The notes below the pieces were generated by a model, which saw only the letters and a list, made by a program, of their open reading frames with translations, was not told where the DNA came from and did not search any database. A stretch of 21,961 nt of DNA from a virus: positions 1 to 21,961 of IMG/VR virus record IMGVR_UViG_3300006929_000149. One strand, given 5' to 3'. Both the position numbers and the translations under genes were made by a program. Within the stretch, counting starts at the first letter, position 1, and every line of letters starts with the position of its first letter. Below, in pieces: positions 5,962-13,366 of the stretch.

Positions 5962-6647
5962 CGTTTGCTGAATTATTACAAAAGGTAAGAGATTACACAG
6001 AAGTTGGAAGTTCTGTTCTAAGTGATTCTATTTTACAATCAATGATTAGAGATGCTGAGCTTCGTATTTTTAGAGAAGTTGATGCAGATTATACAAGAGA
6101 ATATGCAACAGCAAATTTACAATTAAATTCACCTTATTTAATTTTACCTAGTGCTCCTGTAACTGCATCTACAAGAACTTCAATAATAGTTAGATCAATT
6201 TATGTATTAGATACTACTCAATCACCTTCAGAAAAAAAATATCTAGATAAAAGAGATACAAGTTTCATTTTTGAATTTAATTCTACACAAGCTACAGGAG
6301 TTCCAAAATATTATGCTAATTGGAAGGAAACCACACTAATTTTGGCTCCTACTCCAGATGCTCAGTATGAAGTCCAATTAAGTTACATATACTCCCCAGA
6401 TGCTTTAAGCTCTACTAATACAGAAACTTATGTGTCAAAAAATGCTCCTGATCTATTATTTAACGCAGTAATGGTACAAGCTTACGAATTTTTAAAAGGT
6501 CCTATGGATATGTACAAAATCTATTCCGACAAGTATAATGTATCTATACAAAGTTTTGCGTTAGAGCAAATGGGCAGAAGACGTAGAGACGAGTACACGG
6601 ATGGGGTGCCAAGGGTTAAAATACCTTCACCTTCACCGAATAATTAA
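5958..6647 (+). CDS. Phage adaptor / tail-connector protein
   Basis: The product is 229 residues starting MTFAELLQKVRDYTEVGSS with SILQSMIRDAELRIFREVDAD. This helical N-terminus followed by a beta region (YLILPSAPV, SIYVLD, KYYANWKETTLILAPTPD, YEVQLSYIYSPDAL) and a helical C-terminus is typical of podovirus adaptor proteins such as those of SU10-like and T7 gp11-like phages. The basic end (MGRRRRDEYTDG) may contact DNA or a partner. It is coupled to the previous gene. The exact equivalent (adaptor versus nozzle) cannot be settled from sequence reading. Confidence 0.65.
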   Translation: MTFAELLQKVRDYTEVGSSVLSDSILQSMIRDAELRIFREVDADYTREYATANLQLNSPYLILPSAPVTASTRTSIIVRSIYVLDTTQSPSEKKYLDKRDTSFIFEFNSTQATGVPKYYANWKETTLILAPTPDAQYEVQLSYIYSPDALSSTNTETYVSKNAPDLLFNAVMVQAYEFLKGPMDMYKIYSDKYNVSIQSFALEQMGRRRRDEYTDGVPRVKIPSPSPNN

Positions 6648-6667
6648 AATTTATAAGGAGAAATAAC

Positions 6668-7099
6668 ATGGCAATATCACAAGCAGTTTGCAATAGTTTT
6701 AAAAAAGAAATTTTAGAGGGAGTTCACGATTTAGAAAATGGTGGTGATGTTTTTAAACTAGCATTATATAAATCAACTGCAACATTAAGTGCAGCAACTA
6801 CAGCTTACATTACAGGCGGAGAAGTTAATGCTTCTGGTCAGTATGCAGCAAAAGGTGGAACTCTTGCTTCACAACAAACTTCATTAGCAACAGGCGGAGT
6901 CGCAATTGTGGACTTTGCAGATTTATCTTTCACAGGAGTAACACTTACTGCGAGAGGTGCTTTAATCTATAACTCAACTGAGGCTAACAAAGCAGTTTGT
7001 GTTTTAGATTTTGGTTCTGATAAAACTGCAACTTCTGGAACTTTTACAATTCAATTTCCAAACTTTACATCGAGTGCCGCTATATTAAGAATCGCATAA
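6668..7099 (+). CDS. Conserved tail/virion protein
   Basis: The protein is 143 residues, starting MAISQAVCNSFKKEILEGVH, with FKLALYKSTATLSAATTAY, a beta core and ARGALIYNS followed by VCVLDFGSDKTATSG. This combination is very common in marine podo- and siphophages between adaptor and fibre genes and is annotated elsewhere as a structural hypothetical. It has no catalytic motif. There is a strong ribosome binding site (AAGGAG at 6656-6661). It is likely part of the tail tip or a fibre attachment ring; the exact role is inference. Confidence 0.7.
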   Translation: MAISQAVCNSFKKEILEGVHDLENGGDVFKLALYKSTATLSAATTAYITGGEVNASGQYAAKGGTLASQQTSLATGGVAIVDFADLSFTGVTLTARGALIYNSTEANKAVCVLDFGSDKTATSGTFTIQFPNFTSSAAILRIA

Positions 7100-7116
7100 T
7101 TTAGGAGCCCGATGCT

Positions 7117-8577
7117 ATGGCAGAACTAACTTACACAGTTACCGTAGCGTCGGGTAACCTTTATGGCGGAGGTACGGGCAACGTCTTTTATTTAGACGGT
7201 TCAAGAAATTCAACAGGCCCAGGAACAGTAACATGGGTTAATGGAGCAACCCTACGTTTTGAACAAAGCGATGCTTCTAATAATAACCACCCTTTAATTT
7301 TTTCTACAACAACAAGTCGAGATCAAATAATTTCATCAGGTATAACTTATTATCTTGATGGTGCAAGTAACCAGACTAATTACACAAATACTACTACATT
7401 TAATGCAGCAACTACTAGATATGTAGAAGTAACTCCGTCTTCTGAAACTGATTTTTATTATTTATGTTATGTGCATGGAATTGGCATGGGTGGTATTTTT
7501 GATATTACACAAACTACATGGGGAGCAAAAACATGGGGCTTCAATTCTTGGAATAACCAAGATGGAATTGATGTATCTCCTACTGCTGTTACTCTAGCTT
7601 CGTCATTAGGTACTCTTAATGCATTTAACGAAAAAGGTTGGGGAAGAGACGCTTGGGGTGATGAAAACTGGGGTGAATCAACTATTGATGTAGTTTTAAC
7701 AGGTCTTGATTTATCAGTTAGTTCTGGTGAACAAAATACTTGGGGACAAAATACTTGGAATGATCCTTTTATAAAATGGGGAGGAACATATAATCCTGTA
7801 GTTAGAATTGGACAACAAGTTCCTGAAACTGGAGAACAGTTGGCTTCAACAACTGGAAGTGTGAGTGTAACATCAGCAACAGAAATTTTCTTAAGTCAAA
7901 ACCCTTTAAGTGCATTAAATGTTTCAGCAGGAAGTGTAGCTGATCGAACTAGTGTTTTCCCTACAGGACAACAATTAACTGCAAGTTTAGGCACAGAAGA
8001 AGCTTACAATGAGCAAGGTTGGGGAAGAGATGCTTGGGGTGATGAAGTTTGGGGAGCAGAGGGTATTTGGGCATTTGTTGATGTTACTGCTGTAACAGCT
8101 ACTACAAGTTTAGGTAATGAAGACGTTGATAATTCTGTAACCGTTGAGCTTAGTGCAATAAGTAATCCAGGTTGGGGTGAAAGTATAGGTTGGGGAGACC
8201 AACTATGGGGTTCAGCAAGTGTAAATATGGGAATGTCAATGTCCTCAGGACAAGTAGATCCTGCTCCAGATACTGCTATTACAGGAGAACTTTTAAATTC
8301 TACGACAGGCACTTTATCAATAACTGCAAACGCAGATTTAACTCTTACAGGTCAAGTATTAACCTTATCTTTAGGTAATGAGGATGCTACGCCAAATACA
8401 CAAGTAGATATAACAGGTATTCAATTAAACATTATTGCTGCAAATACTGTGGCTGGTGCTTCTGCAGAATGTTTACCAACAGGAGTGACAACGACCTCTT
8501 CTACAGGTATAATATCAGTAAACACATGGGAATTAGTTGACCCAGGCACAGCTCCAAATTGGAAGTTAGTTGCCTAG
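7117..8577 (+). CDS. Tail protein with cupredoxin-like domain and Trp-rich repeats
   Basis: The protein is 486 residues. Residues 1-130 look like a cupredoxin-type beta sandwich: NNHPLIF (His58) and YYLCYVHGIGMGG (Cys117, His120, Met124) give the His/Cys/His/Met set of type 1 copper sites. Residues 135-365 hold Trp-rich segments; GWGRDAWGDE occurs at both 174-183 and 301-310, with WGESIGWGDQLWG near 354. The C-terminal half contains degenerate beta units of the kind TGxxLxxSLGxED. Such repeat arrays are usual in cyanophage and pelagiphage tail proteins. It sits immediately before the fibre gene, with GGAG upstream. Whether copper is bound is unknown. Confidence 0.75.
   Translation: MAELTYTVTVASGNLYGGGTGNVFYLDGSRNSTGPGTVTWVNGATLRFEQSDASNNNHPLIFSTTTSRDQIISSGITYYLDGASNQTNYTNTTTFNAATTRYVEVTPSSETDFYYLCYVHGIGMGGIFDITQTTWGAKTWGFNSWNNQDGIDVSPTAVTLASSLGTLNAFNEKGWGRDAWGDENWGESTIDVVLTGLDLSVSSGEQNTWGQNTWNDPFIKWGGTYNPVVRIGQQVPETGEQLASTTGSVSVTSATEIFLSQNPLSALNVSAGSVADRTSVFPTGQQLTASLGTEEAYNEQGWGRDAWGDEVWGAEGIWAFVDVTAVTATTSLGNEDVDNSVTVELSAISNPGWGESIGWGDQLWGSASVNMGMSMSSGQVDPAPDTAITGELLNSTTGTLSITANADLTLTGQVLTLSLGNEDATPNTQVDITGIQLNIIAANTVAGASAECLPTGVTTTSSTGIISVNTWELVDPGTAPNWKLVA
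7634..8046 (+). repeat. Direct repeat pair encoding GWGRDAWGDE
   Basis: A near-identical 32-base segment lies at 7634-7665 and 8015-8046, exactly 381 bases (127 codons) apart, in the same frame and differing by one silent C/T change visible in the Asp codon. It reflects domain duplication within the tail protein. Confidence 0.85.
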
Positions 8578-8606
8578 TTGACAATGCAGTGCAATAGAAA
8601 TAAAAT
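8578..8606 (+). promoter_or_regulatory. Near-consensus sigma70 promoter before the tail fibre gene
   Basis: TTGACA (8578-8583) directly follows the upstream stop codon and is separated by exactly 17 bases from TAAAAT (8601-8606), matching the bacterial housekeeping promoter consensus at 11 of 12 positions. Transcription would begin near 8613, giving a short leader that includes the AAGGA ribosome binding site (8621-8625) and the fibre ATG at 8634. Confidence 0.75.
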
Positions 8607-8633
8607 TAAAGTATTTAATAAAGGATAAAAATT

Positions 8634-9839
8634 ATGGCATCAACTTACTCACCTTTAGGTATAGAACTTCAAGCTACCGGTGAAAACTCAGGTACTTGGG
8701 GAGATAAAACAAATGTTAATTTACAAGTCTTTGAACAAATAGCTGGCGGCTTTACAACACAATCAATTGCAGGTGGTGTTGGAACTACGACTCTAACTAT
8801 TACAGATTCTGGAACGGGTGACACAGCTGCTCATAGAATGATAGAATTTACAGGTTCTATTACAGGAAATAGAGTTGTAACTATTCCTTTAGATATTCAA
8901 ACTTTTTATTATTTAAGAAATTCAAGTTCAGGTGCATATACAGTTCAATTTAAATATGTTTCTGGTTCAGGTTCTTCTGTAACTTTTTCAGCTACAGATA
9001 AAGGTGATAAAATAGTTTTTGCTACTGCCAACGATGGCACAAATCCTGATATCAAAGAAATACCTATGATTGGTGCTGTTGTAGATGATACAACTCCACA
9101 ACTAGGTGGTCAGTTAGATGTTAATGGAAATGCACTTGGCGATGGTACATTAGAATTATTAAAATTTACAGAAACTGGATCTGCAGTTAATGAGTTTACA
9201 TTAGCTAATGCAGCGACAGGAAACGGTCCTACTCTTTCTTCAACAGGAGATGATACAAACGTAGATATAAATATTAATCCAAAAGGAACTGGAGTTTTAA
9301 AATCAGGAACTGCTGCGGTCAAAATTGCAGGTAAAGAATCTATATGGATTCCTGCAGTCGCTATGTATCCTAATACCACTTCTGGAGCAGAATCTGGTCA
9401 AGTAGAATTATCAAATGGTCCTGAAATAAAAACTTTAAACTTTGACAAAGATGCCGATGAAAATGCTCAATTTGCTGTTGCTTTTCCAAAATCTTGGAAT
9501 GAAGGCACAGTGACTTTTCAAGCATTTTTTACAGCAGATTCGACAAACACAGGAACTGTATCTTGGGATTTATCTGGTGTTGCTATAGCAGATAATGATT
9601 CTTGTAATACTGCTTTTGGAACAGCAGTTGCACCAACAGCAAAAGCACACAGTGGTACAGCAAACGATTTAGACGTTACAGCAGAAAGTGGAGCAGTTAC
9701 AATAGCTGGCTCACCTAGTACAGATGAACAAGTGTTCTTTCAAGTAACTAGAGATGTGTCTGATGACACTCTAACAGCAGATGCAAAACTTTTAGGAATT
9801 AAATTATTCTTTACTACTGACGCTGCTAACGACGCATAA
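8634..9839 (+). CDS. Tail fibre protein
   Basis: The protein is 401 residues. The N-terminus MASTYSPLGIELQATGENSG followed by TWGDKTNVNLQ is a typical virion-anchoring start of cyanophage and pelagiphage fibres. A beta-rich shaft follows, with fibre signature segments DDTTPQLGGQLDVNG (151-165) and INPKGTGVL (214-222). From about residue 233 (KESIWIPAVAMYP) begins a jelly-roll-like C-terminal domain, likely for receptor binding (FPKSWNEGTVTFQAFF, VSWDLSGVAI, FFQVTRDVSDD). It has its own near-consensus promoter upstream and is followed 10 bases later by the adhesin gene. Confidence 0.85.
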   Translation: MASTYSPLGIELQATGENSGTWGDKTNVNLQVFEQIAGGFTTQSIAGGVGTTTLTITDSGTGDTAAHRMIEFTGSITGNRVVTIPLDIQTFYYLRNSSSGAYTVQFKYVSGSGSSVTFSATDKGDKIVFATANDGTNPDIKEIPMIGAVVDDTTPQLGGQLDVNGNALGDGTLELLKFTETGSAVNEFTLANAATGNGPTLSSTGDDTNVDININPKGTGVLKSGTAAVKIAGKESIWIPAVAMYPNTTSGAESGQVELSNGPEIKTLNFDKDADENAQFAVAFPKSWNEGTVTFQAFFTADSTNTGTVSWDLSGVAIADNDSCNTAFGTAVAPTAKAHSGTANDLDVTAESGAVTIAGSPSTDEQVFFQVTRDVSDDTLTADAKLLGIKLFFTTDAANDA

Positions 9840-9849
9840 GGGATAGAAT

Positions 9850-10851
9850 ATGAGAGACCATAAAATAAATGTTCTCCAAGGTGGCAGTGGAGGAAAAGGT
9901 TTAAAAAAAAATAAATCAAGAGGAAAATCTTTTGGTTACCAAATTTTAGGATTTGGATCTGGCGGTGGTGGCTTAACACCAAATCCATTTACAGCAGATT
10001 ACTTAATGGTTGCTGGAGGCGGATCAGGAAGAGGTCAAATCGGCGGAGGAGGCGGCGCAGGAGGATTACTATATTCATATTGTAATTCGTGTGCAGCTGG
10101 ATTAGCTTTGGACGCAGGCGTTTATGATATTACAATTGGAGGCGGTGGTTCAGCAGGATTAGGATCTTGCACAACAATTATTACACAACCTGGCGCACTT
10201 GAACCACTTTCTAAAACAGCGACTAGAGGAGGATTTGGACCTGGACCTTCTCCTACTTCTCCAGGAGGATCTGGATCAGGTGGAGGACACAATAGTCCTG
10301 GAGGTTCTGGAAATACTCCCCCTGTGGCTGCGCCATTGGGTGGCCCTCAAGGAAATAATGGTGGCGGAGGTGCTGGAGGTTATGCGGCATCCGGCGGTGG
10401 AGGCCGAGGAGGAGCAGGCACAAGTTCTAATCCTTCAAACCCAGTTCCAGCAGGTGGTCCTGGTGGAGATGGTGGTGTCGGTATATCAAATTCAATTTCA
10501 GGTTCATCTTTAGCTTACGCTGGAGGAGGCGGAGGTGGAGCTTATAATCCAGGAGCTGCAGGAGGAGCGTCTCCTTGTGGAACTGGTGGAGCAGGAGTTC
10601 CAGGCACAGGACCAGGAAATGCAGGCCCATCCAACAATGGAACAACCAATAGAGGTGGTGGTGGCGGAGGAAATGGTGAATCTGCACCTACAAGTGCTCC
10701 TAAAGTTGGAAGTGGCGGATCTGGTGTAGTAATTTTAAGATATCCAAATTCTATTAGTGCCACTATTGCACCTTGTACTAATACTATTGCGTGTGCACCA
10801 GGAAGTACAAAAATAGCAACATTTACAGTAAGCGGAACTTTCGAAATTTAG
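9850..10851 (+). CDS. Glycine-rich tail adhesin (receptor-binding protein)
   Basis: The protein is 333 residues. The N-terminus contains GGSGGKGLKKNKSRGKSFGY and QILGFGSGGG, which I recognise as a conserved attachment segment of marine-phage tail proteins. From residue 50 (ADYLMVAGGGSGRG) it is dominated by polyglycine runs alternating with short beta segments, ending GSGVVILRYP and a short C-terminal domain. Similar Gly-rich domains in T4-like gp38 adhesins pack as polyglycine helices that display variable receptor-binding loops. Cysteines occur in pairs (YCNSC; GSCT; PCGT; PCTNTIACAPG). It is probably exposed at the distal tail and determines host range. Confidence 0.75.
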   Translation: MRDHKINVLQGGSGGKGLKKNKSRGKSFGYQILGFGSGGGGLTPNPFTADYLMVAGGGSGRGQIGGGGGAGGLLYSYCNSCAAGLALDAGVYDITIGGGGSAGLGSCTTIITQPGALEPLSKTATRGGFGPGPSPTSPGGSGSGGGHNSPGGSGNTPPVAAPLGGPQGNNGGGGAGGYAASGGGGRGGAGTSSNPSNPVPAGGPGGDGGVGISNSISGSSLAYAGGGGGGAYNPGAAGGASPCGTGGAGVPGTGPGNAGPSNNGTTNRGGGGGGNGESAPTSAPKVGSGGSGVVILRYPNSISATIAPCTNTIACAPGSTKIATFTVSGTFEI

Positions 10852-10858
10852 TCCTTCA

Positions 10859-10886
10859 TTGACAATTTTTTACCTAATGTTATATC
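10859..10886 (+). promoter_or_regulatory. Sigma70-type promoter before the oxygenase cluster
   Basis: A perfect -35 TTGACA (10859-10864) is separated by 16 bases from TATATC (10881-10886), and TGT directly precedes the -10 to give an extended -10 motif. The start would fall near 10893, only about 10 bases before the first oxygenase ATG at 10903. Confidence 0.65.
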
Positions 10887-10902
10887 TTTAATTTTAAGAT
10901 AT

Positions 10903-11541
10903 ATGAATTTAAAAAATTATTTTTGGTATTTTCAATCAGCTTTACCTTCTCGTATTTGTGATGACATTGTAAAATATGGACATCAATTAAAAGATCAAAC
11001 AGCTTTGACAGGTGGGTTAGGTGACGATCCAAAAAAATTGAATAAAAAACAAATAAAAGATTTAAAAAAGAAAAGAAATTCAAATATAGTTTGGATGGAA
11101 GACCAATGGATTTATAAAGAAATTCAACCTTACATAAATGAGGCAAATAGAAATGCAGGTTGGAATTTTCAATGGGATTGGTCTGAAACATGTCAGTTTA
11201 CAAAATACGAAAAAGGTCAATATTATGACTGGCATTGCGATAGTTGGGATGAGCCATATTTATATCCTAATGATCCACAAAATCCAAAAAACAATAAAGT
11301 AAGAAAACTATCCGTTACAGTTAGTTTATCTGATCCAAAAGAATATAAAGGTGGAGAATTAGAATTTGATTTTAGAAATAAAGATCCACATAAAAAAAAG
11401 CAAATTGTTAAATGCAAAGAAATATTACCTAAAGGTTCTTTGGTTGTATTTCCTTCTTTTGTATGGCATAGAGTGTGTCCTGTTAAAAGTGGAGAAAGAA
11501 ACAGTTTAGTTATATGGAGTTTGGGATGGCCATTCAAGTAA
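10903..11541 (+). CDS. 2-oxoglutarate/Fe(II) dioxygenase, PKHD prolyl-hydroxylase-like
   Basis: This 212-residue protein carries the double-stranded beta-helix signature of 2-oxoglutarate oxygenases: YYDWHCDSWDE (iron ligands His111 and Asp113), RKLSVTVSLS, YKGGELEF, FPSFVWHRV (third ligand His189) and ERNSLVIW (Arg199 for 2-oxoglutarate). This order is characteristic of the PKHD/YbiX-like prolyl hydroxylase branch. The enzyme would couple 2-oxoglutarate decarboxylation to hydroxylation of an unknown substrate. The ATG has no clear ribosome binding site and lies about 10 bases after a predicted transcription start. It is first of four oxygenase genes; all key residues are intact. Confidence 0.9.
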   Translation: MNLKNYFWYFQSALPSRICDDIVKYGHQLKDQTALTGGLGDDPKKLNKKQIKDLKKKRNSNIVWMEDQWIYKEIQPYINEANRNAGWNFQWDWSETCQFTKYEKGQYYDWHCDSWDEPYLYPNDPQNPKNNKVRKLSVTVSLSDPKEYKGGELEFDFRNKDPHKKKQIVKCKEILPKGSLVVFPSFVWHRVCPVKSGERNSLVIWSLGWPFK

Positions 11542-12002
11542 TAGATAATTTTTTAGAAAAAGATAAATTTAATGATATTAAAAATATTATTTTAGGAAGT
11601 AATTTTCCTTGGTATTTTAATGATTTTATGACCAGAGATCCTGACAATAAATTTTATTTTACACATACCTTTTATAGAGAACCTGGTATTGTTAGTGACT
11701 GGTTTAACATGTGGCTTCCGATAATTAGAAAATTAGAATGTAAAAGTATTATAAGGATAAAAGCAAATAACTATTGTCCAGTTCATAAAAAAGAAAAAAA
11801 TGAATATCATAGCGATTACCCTTTCAAACATAAAGGGTGTTTGTTCTATATAAATAATAACAATGGCCCTACTTATTTTAAAGGTAAAACAGTTGAGGCA
11901 AAAGCAAACAGAGCAGTATTATTTGATCCAAGTGTTCCTCATGCAAGTAGTTTATGTGATAATCGTAAAAGAAGAGTTACCGTAAATTTTAATTATTTTT
12001 AA
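11526..12002 (+). CDS. Second 2-oxoglutarate/Fe(II) dioxygenase-like protein
   Basis: The preferred start is ATG at 11526 (MAIQVIDNFLEK, 158 residues) because GGAG at 11515-11518 is correctly spaced for it. An in-frame ATG at 11514 would overlap that signal. It overlaps the first oxygenase by 16 bases. The catalytic set is NEYHSDYPF (His95, Asp97), VPHASSL (His139) and KRRVTVNF (Arg149/150). The protein is short and divergent from its upstream neighbour, so it is not a recent tandem duplicate. An N-terminal 'IDNFLEKDKFNDIK' helix is typical of phage oxygenases of this type. Its substrate is unknown. Confidence 0.8.
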   Translation: MAIQVIDNFLEKDKFNDIKNIILGSNFPWYFNDFMTRDPDNKFYFTHTFYREPGIVSDWFNMWLPIIRKLECKSIIRIKANNYCPVHKKEKNEYHSDYPFKHKGCLFYINNNNGPTYFKGKTVEAKANRAVLFDPSVPHASSLCDNRKRRVTVNFNYF

Positions 12003-12007
12003 CAAGC

Positions 12008-12700
12008 ATGAAAAATAAAAAACAAAAGATTAAAAGTTATCCGAAAAAACTAAGATTAGAACATTATTTTGCAACACCTATCTGGTCTGCTGAGGAACCT
12101 TGTTTTGTAGATTCATTAAACAAAGCTTCTGATTCTTATATTGAAGAATCAAAAAAAATTTTAAAACCTCAAATTGATAAAAGAAATAAAAAATTTGGTA
12201 ACAAAGGAGATGCTGGTAATGTTTTTCACTCAAAAAGTTTAATTAATGATCCTAATTTTTTTGAATTACAAAATTACGCTGGTGCAACTTCGCATAATCT
12301 TTTAAATGAGATGGGTTTTGATTTAACAAATTATAAAGTTTTTATAACAGAGTTATGGGTGCAAGAGTTTGCGAAAAAAGGGAGTGGCTATCATTCTTTA
12401 CATACTCATTGGAATGGACACATATCTGGTTTTTATTTTTTAAAATGCAGTGAGAGAACTTCTCACCCTGTTTTTGAGGATCCAAGACCAGGTAATATTA
12501 TGAATCTTTTACCTGAAAAAGATAAAAAAAATGTTACATTTGCAACCTCACAAATTGTTTTTAAAATCAAACCAGGCACTATGATATTTTTTCCATCATA
12601 TCTACCCCACCAATATATAGTTGATATAGGATATGAACCGTTTAGGTTTATACATTTCAACTGTCAAGCCATACCTAAAGGAGTATTAAATGTCGTTTAA
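12008..12700 (+). CDS. Third putative 2-oxoglutarate/Fe(II) oxygenase (TIGR02466-like), HxH variant
   Basis: The product is 230 residues. Around residues 117-146 the sequence reads LWVQEF...YHSLHTHWNGHISGFYFL. Later segments FEDPRPGN (156-163), KIKPGTMIFFPSYLPHQY (His201) and EPFRFIHFN (Arg213) follow the pattern of the TIGR02466 / 2OG-FeII_Oxy_5 family. The first ligand motif reads His132-Thr-His134, not the usual His-x-Asp, as I recall for this family. It starts 5 bases after the previous stop without a clear ribosome binding site and overlaps the next gene by 11 bases. Substrate and exact chemistry are unknown. Confidence 0.8.
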   Translation: MKNKKQKIKSYPKKLRLEHYFATPIWSAEEPCFVDSLNKASDSYIEESKKILKPQIDKRNKKFGNKGDAGNVFHSKSLINDPNFFELQNYAGATSHNLLNEMGFDLTNYKVFITELWVQEFAKKGSGYHSLHTHWNGHISGFYFLKCSERTSHPVFEDPRPGNIMNLLPEKDKKNVTFATSQIVFKIKPGTMIFFPSYLPHQYIVDIGYEPFRFIHFNCQAIPKGVLNVV

Positions 12701-13331
12701 AAAAAATAAATATACAGTATTAAAAAAAGCTATTTCATCTGAATTAGCAGAGTTTGTTTACAAATACTTTTTGAATAAAAGAAATGTAGCTAGAGTACTA
12801 TTTGATTCAAAATACATATCACCTTTTACAGAATATTTTGGTGTATGGAATGATAATCAAGTTCCAAATACATATTCTCATTATGCAGACATTGCTATGG
12901 AAACTTTATTACAACAAGTAAAACCTGTTATGGAAAAACACACGGGTTTAAAGTTAAGTGAAACATATTCTTATGCAAGAATATATAAAAATGGAGACGT
13001 ATTACATAGACATAAGGATAGATACTCTTGTGAAATATCTACTACACTGAATCTTGGTGGTGATACTTGGCCAATATATCTTGATCCTACAGGTAAAAAA
13101 GGTCATGCAGGTGTTAAAGTAGATTTAGAACCAGGAGATATGTTGATATATTCAGGTTGTGACCTTGAACATTGGAGAGAAGAATTTAAAGGTAAGCATT
13201 GTGGACAGGTGTTTTTACATTACAACAAAGCAAATTCAAAACAAGCTAAAGTAAATCATTTAGATAAAAGACCTTTATTAGGCTTACCTGCTTGGTTTAA
13301 GGGTACTAAGTTGACTAAGAATAAAAAGTAA
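12690..13331 (+). CDS. Fourth 2-oxoglutarate/Fe(II) oxygenase-like protein
   Basis: The protein is 213 residues, starting within the previous gene with AAAGGAG about 7 bases upstream. The motif YKNGDVLHRHKDRYSCEIST gives the iron ligands His108 and Asp110, and CDLEHWREEF gives His161. The usual Arg of the C-terminal 2-oxoglutarate site is not obvious: the corresponding strand reads HCGQVFLHYN. Proteins of this pattern are frequent in cyanophages and pelagiphages. The C-terminal 35 residues are Lys-rich. The function is presumably hydroxylation of a phage or host component. Confidence 0.75.
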   Translation: MSFKKNKYTVLKKAISSELAEFVYKYFLNKRNVARVLFDSKYISPFTEYFGVWNDNQVPNTYSHYADIAMETLLQQVKPVMEKHTGLKLSETYSYARIYKNGDVLHRHKDRYSCEISTTLNLGGDTWPIYLDPTGKKGHAGVKVDLEPGDMLIYSGCDLEHWREEFKGKHCGQVFLHYNKANSKQAKVNHLDKRPLLGLPAWFKGTKLTKNKK

Positions 13332-13339
13332 TATAGCAT
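13311..13339 (+). promoter_or_regulatory. Weak candidate promoter before the 13367 gene
   Basis: TTGACT (13311-13316) lies 17 bases before TAGCAT (13334-13339), a 5/6 plus 4/6 match to the sigma70 consensus. It overlaps the end of the fourth oxygenase gene and precedes a gene with its own ribosome binding site (GGAG at 13353). AT-rich sequence makes chance matches common. Confidence 0.3.
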
Positions 13340-13366
13340 ATAGTTGATTAACTGGAGATTTTTTAA

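Noticed and set aside
10199-10513. Leu/Glu-rich alternate frames in the Gly-rich adhesin gene (10199-10513, 10535-10729, 10427-10687)
   Set aside because: They are by-products of the repetitive GGN/GGA codons and have no start signals.
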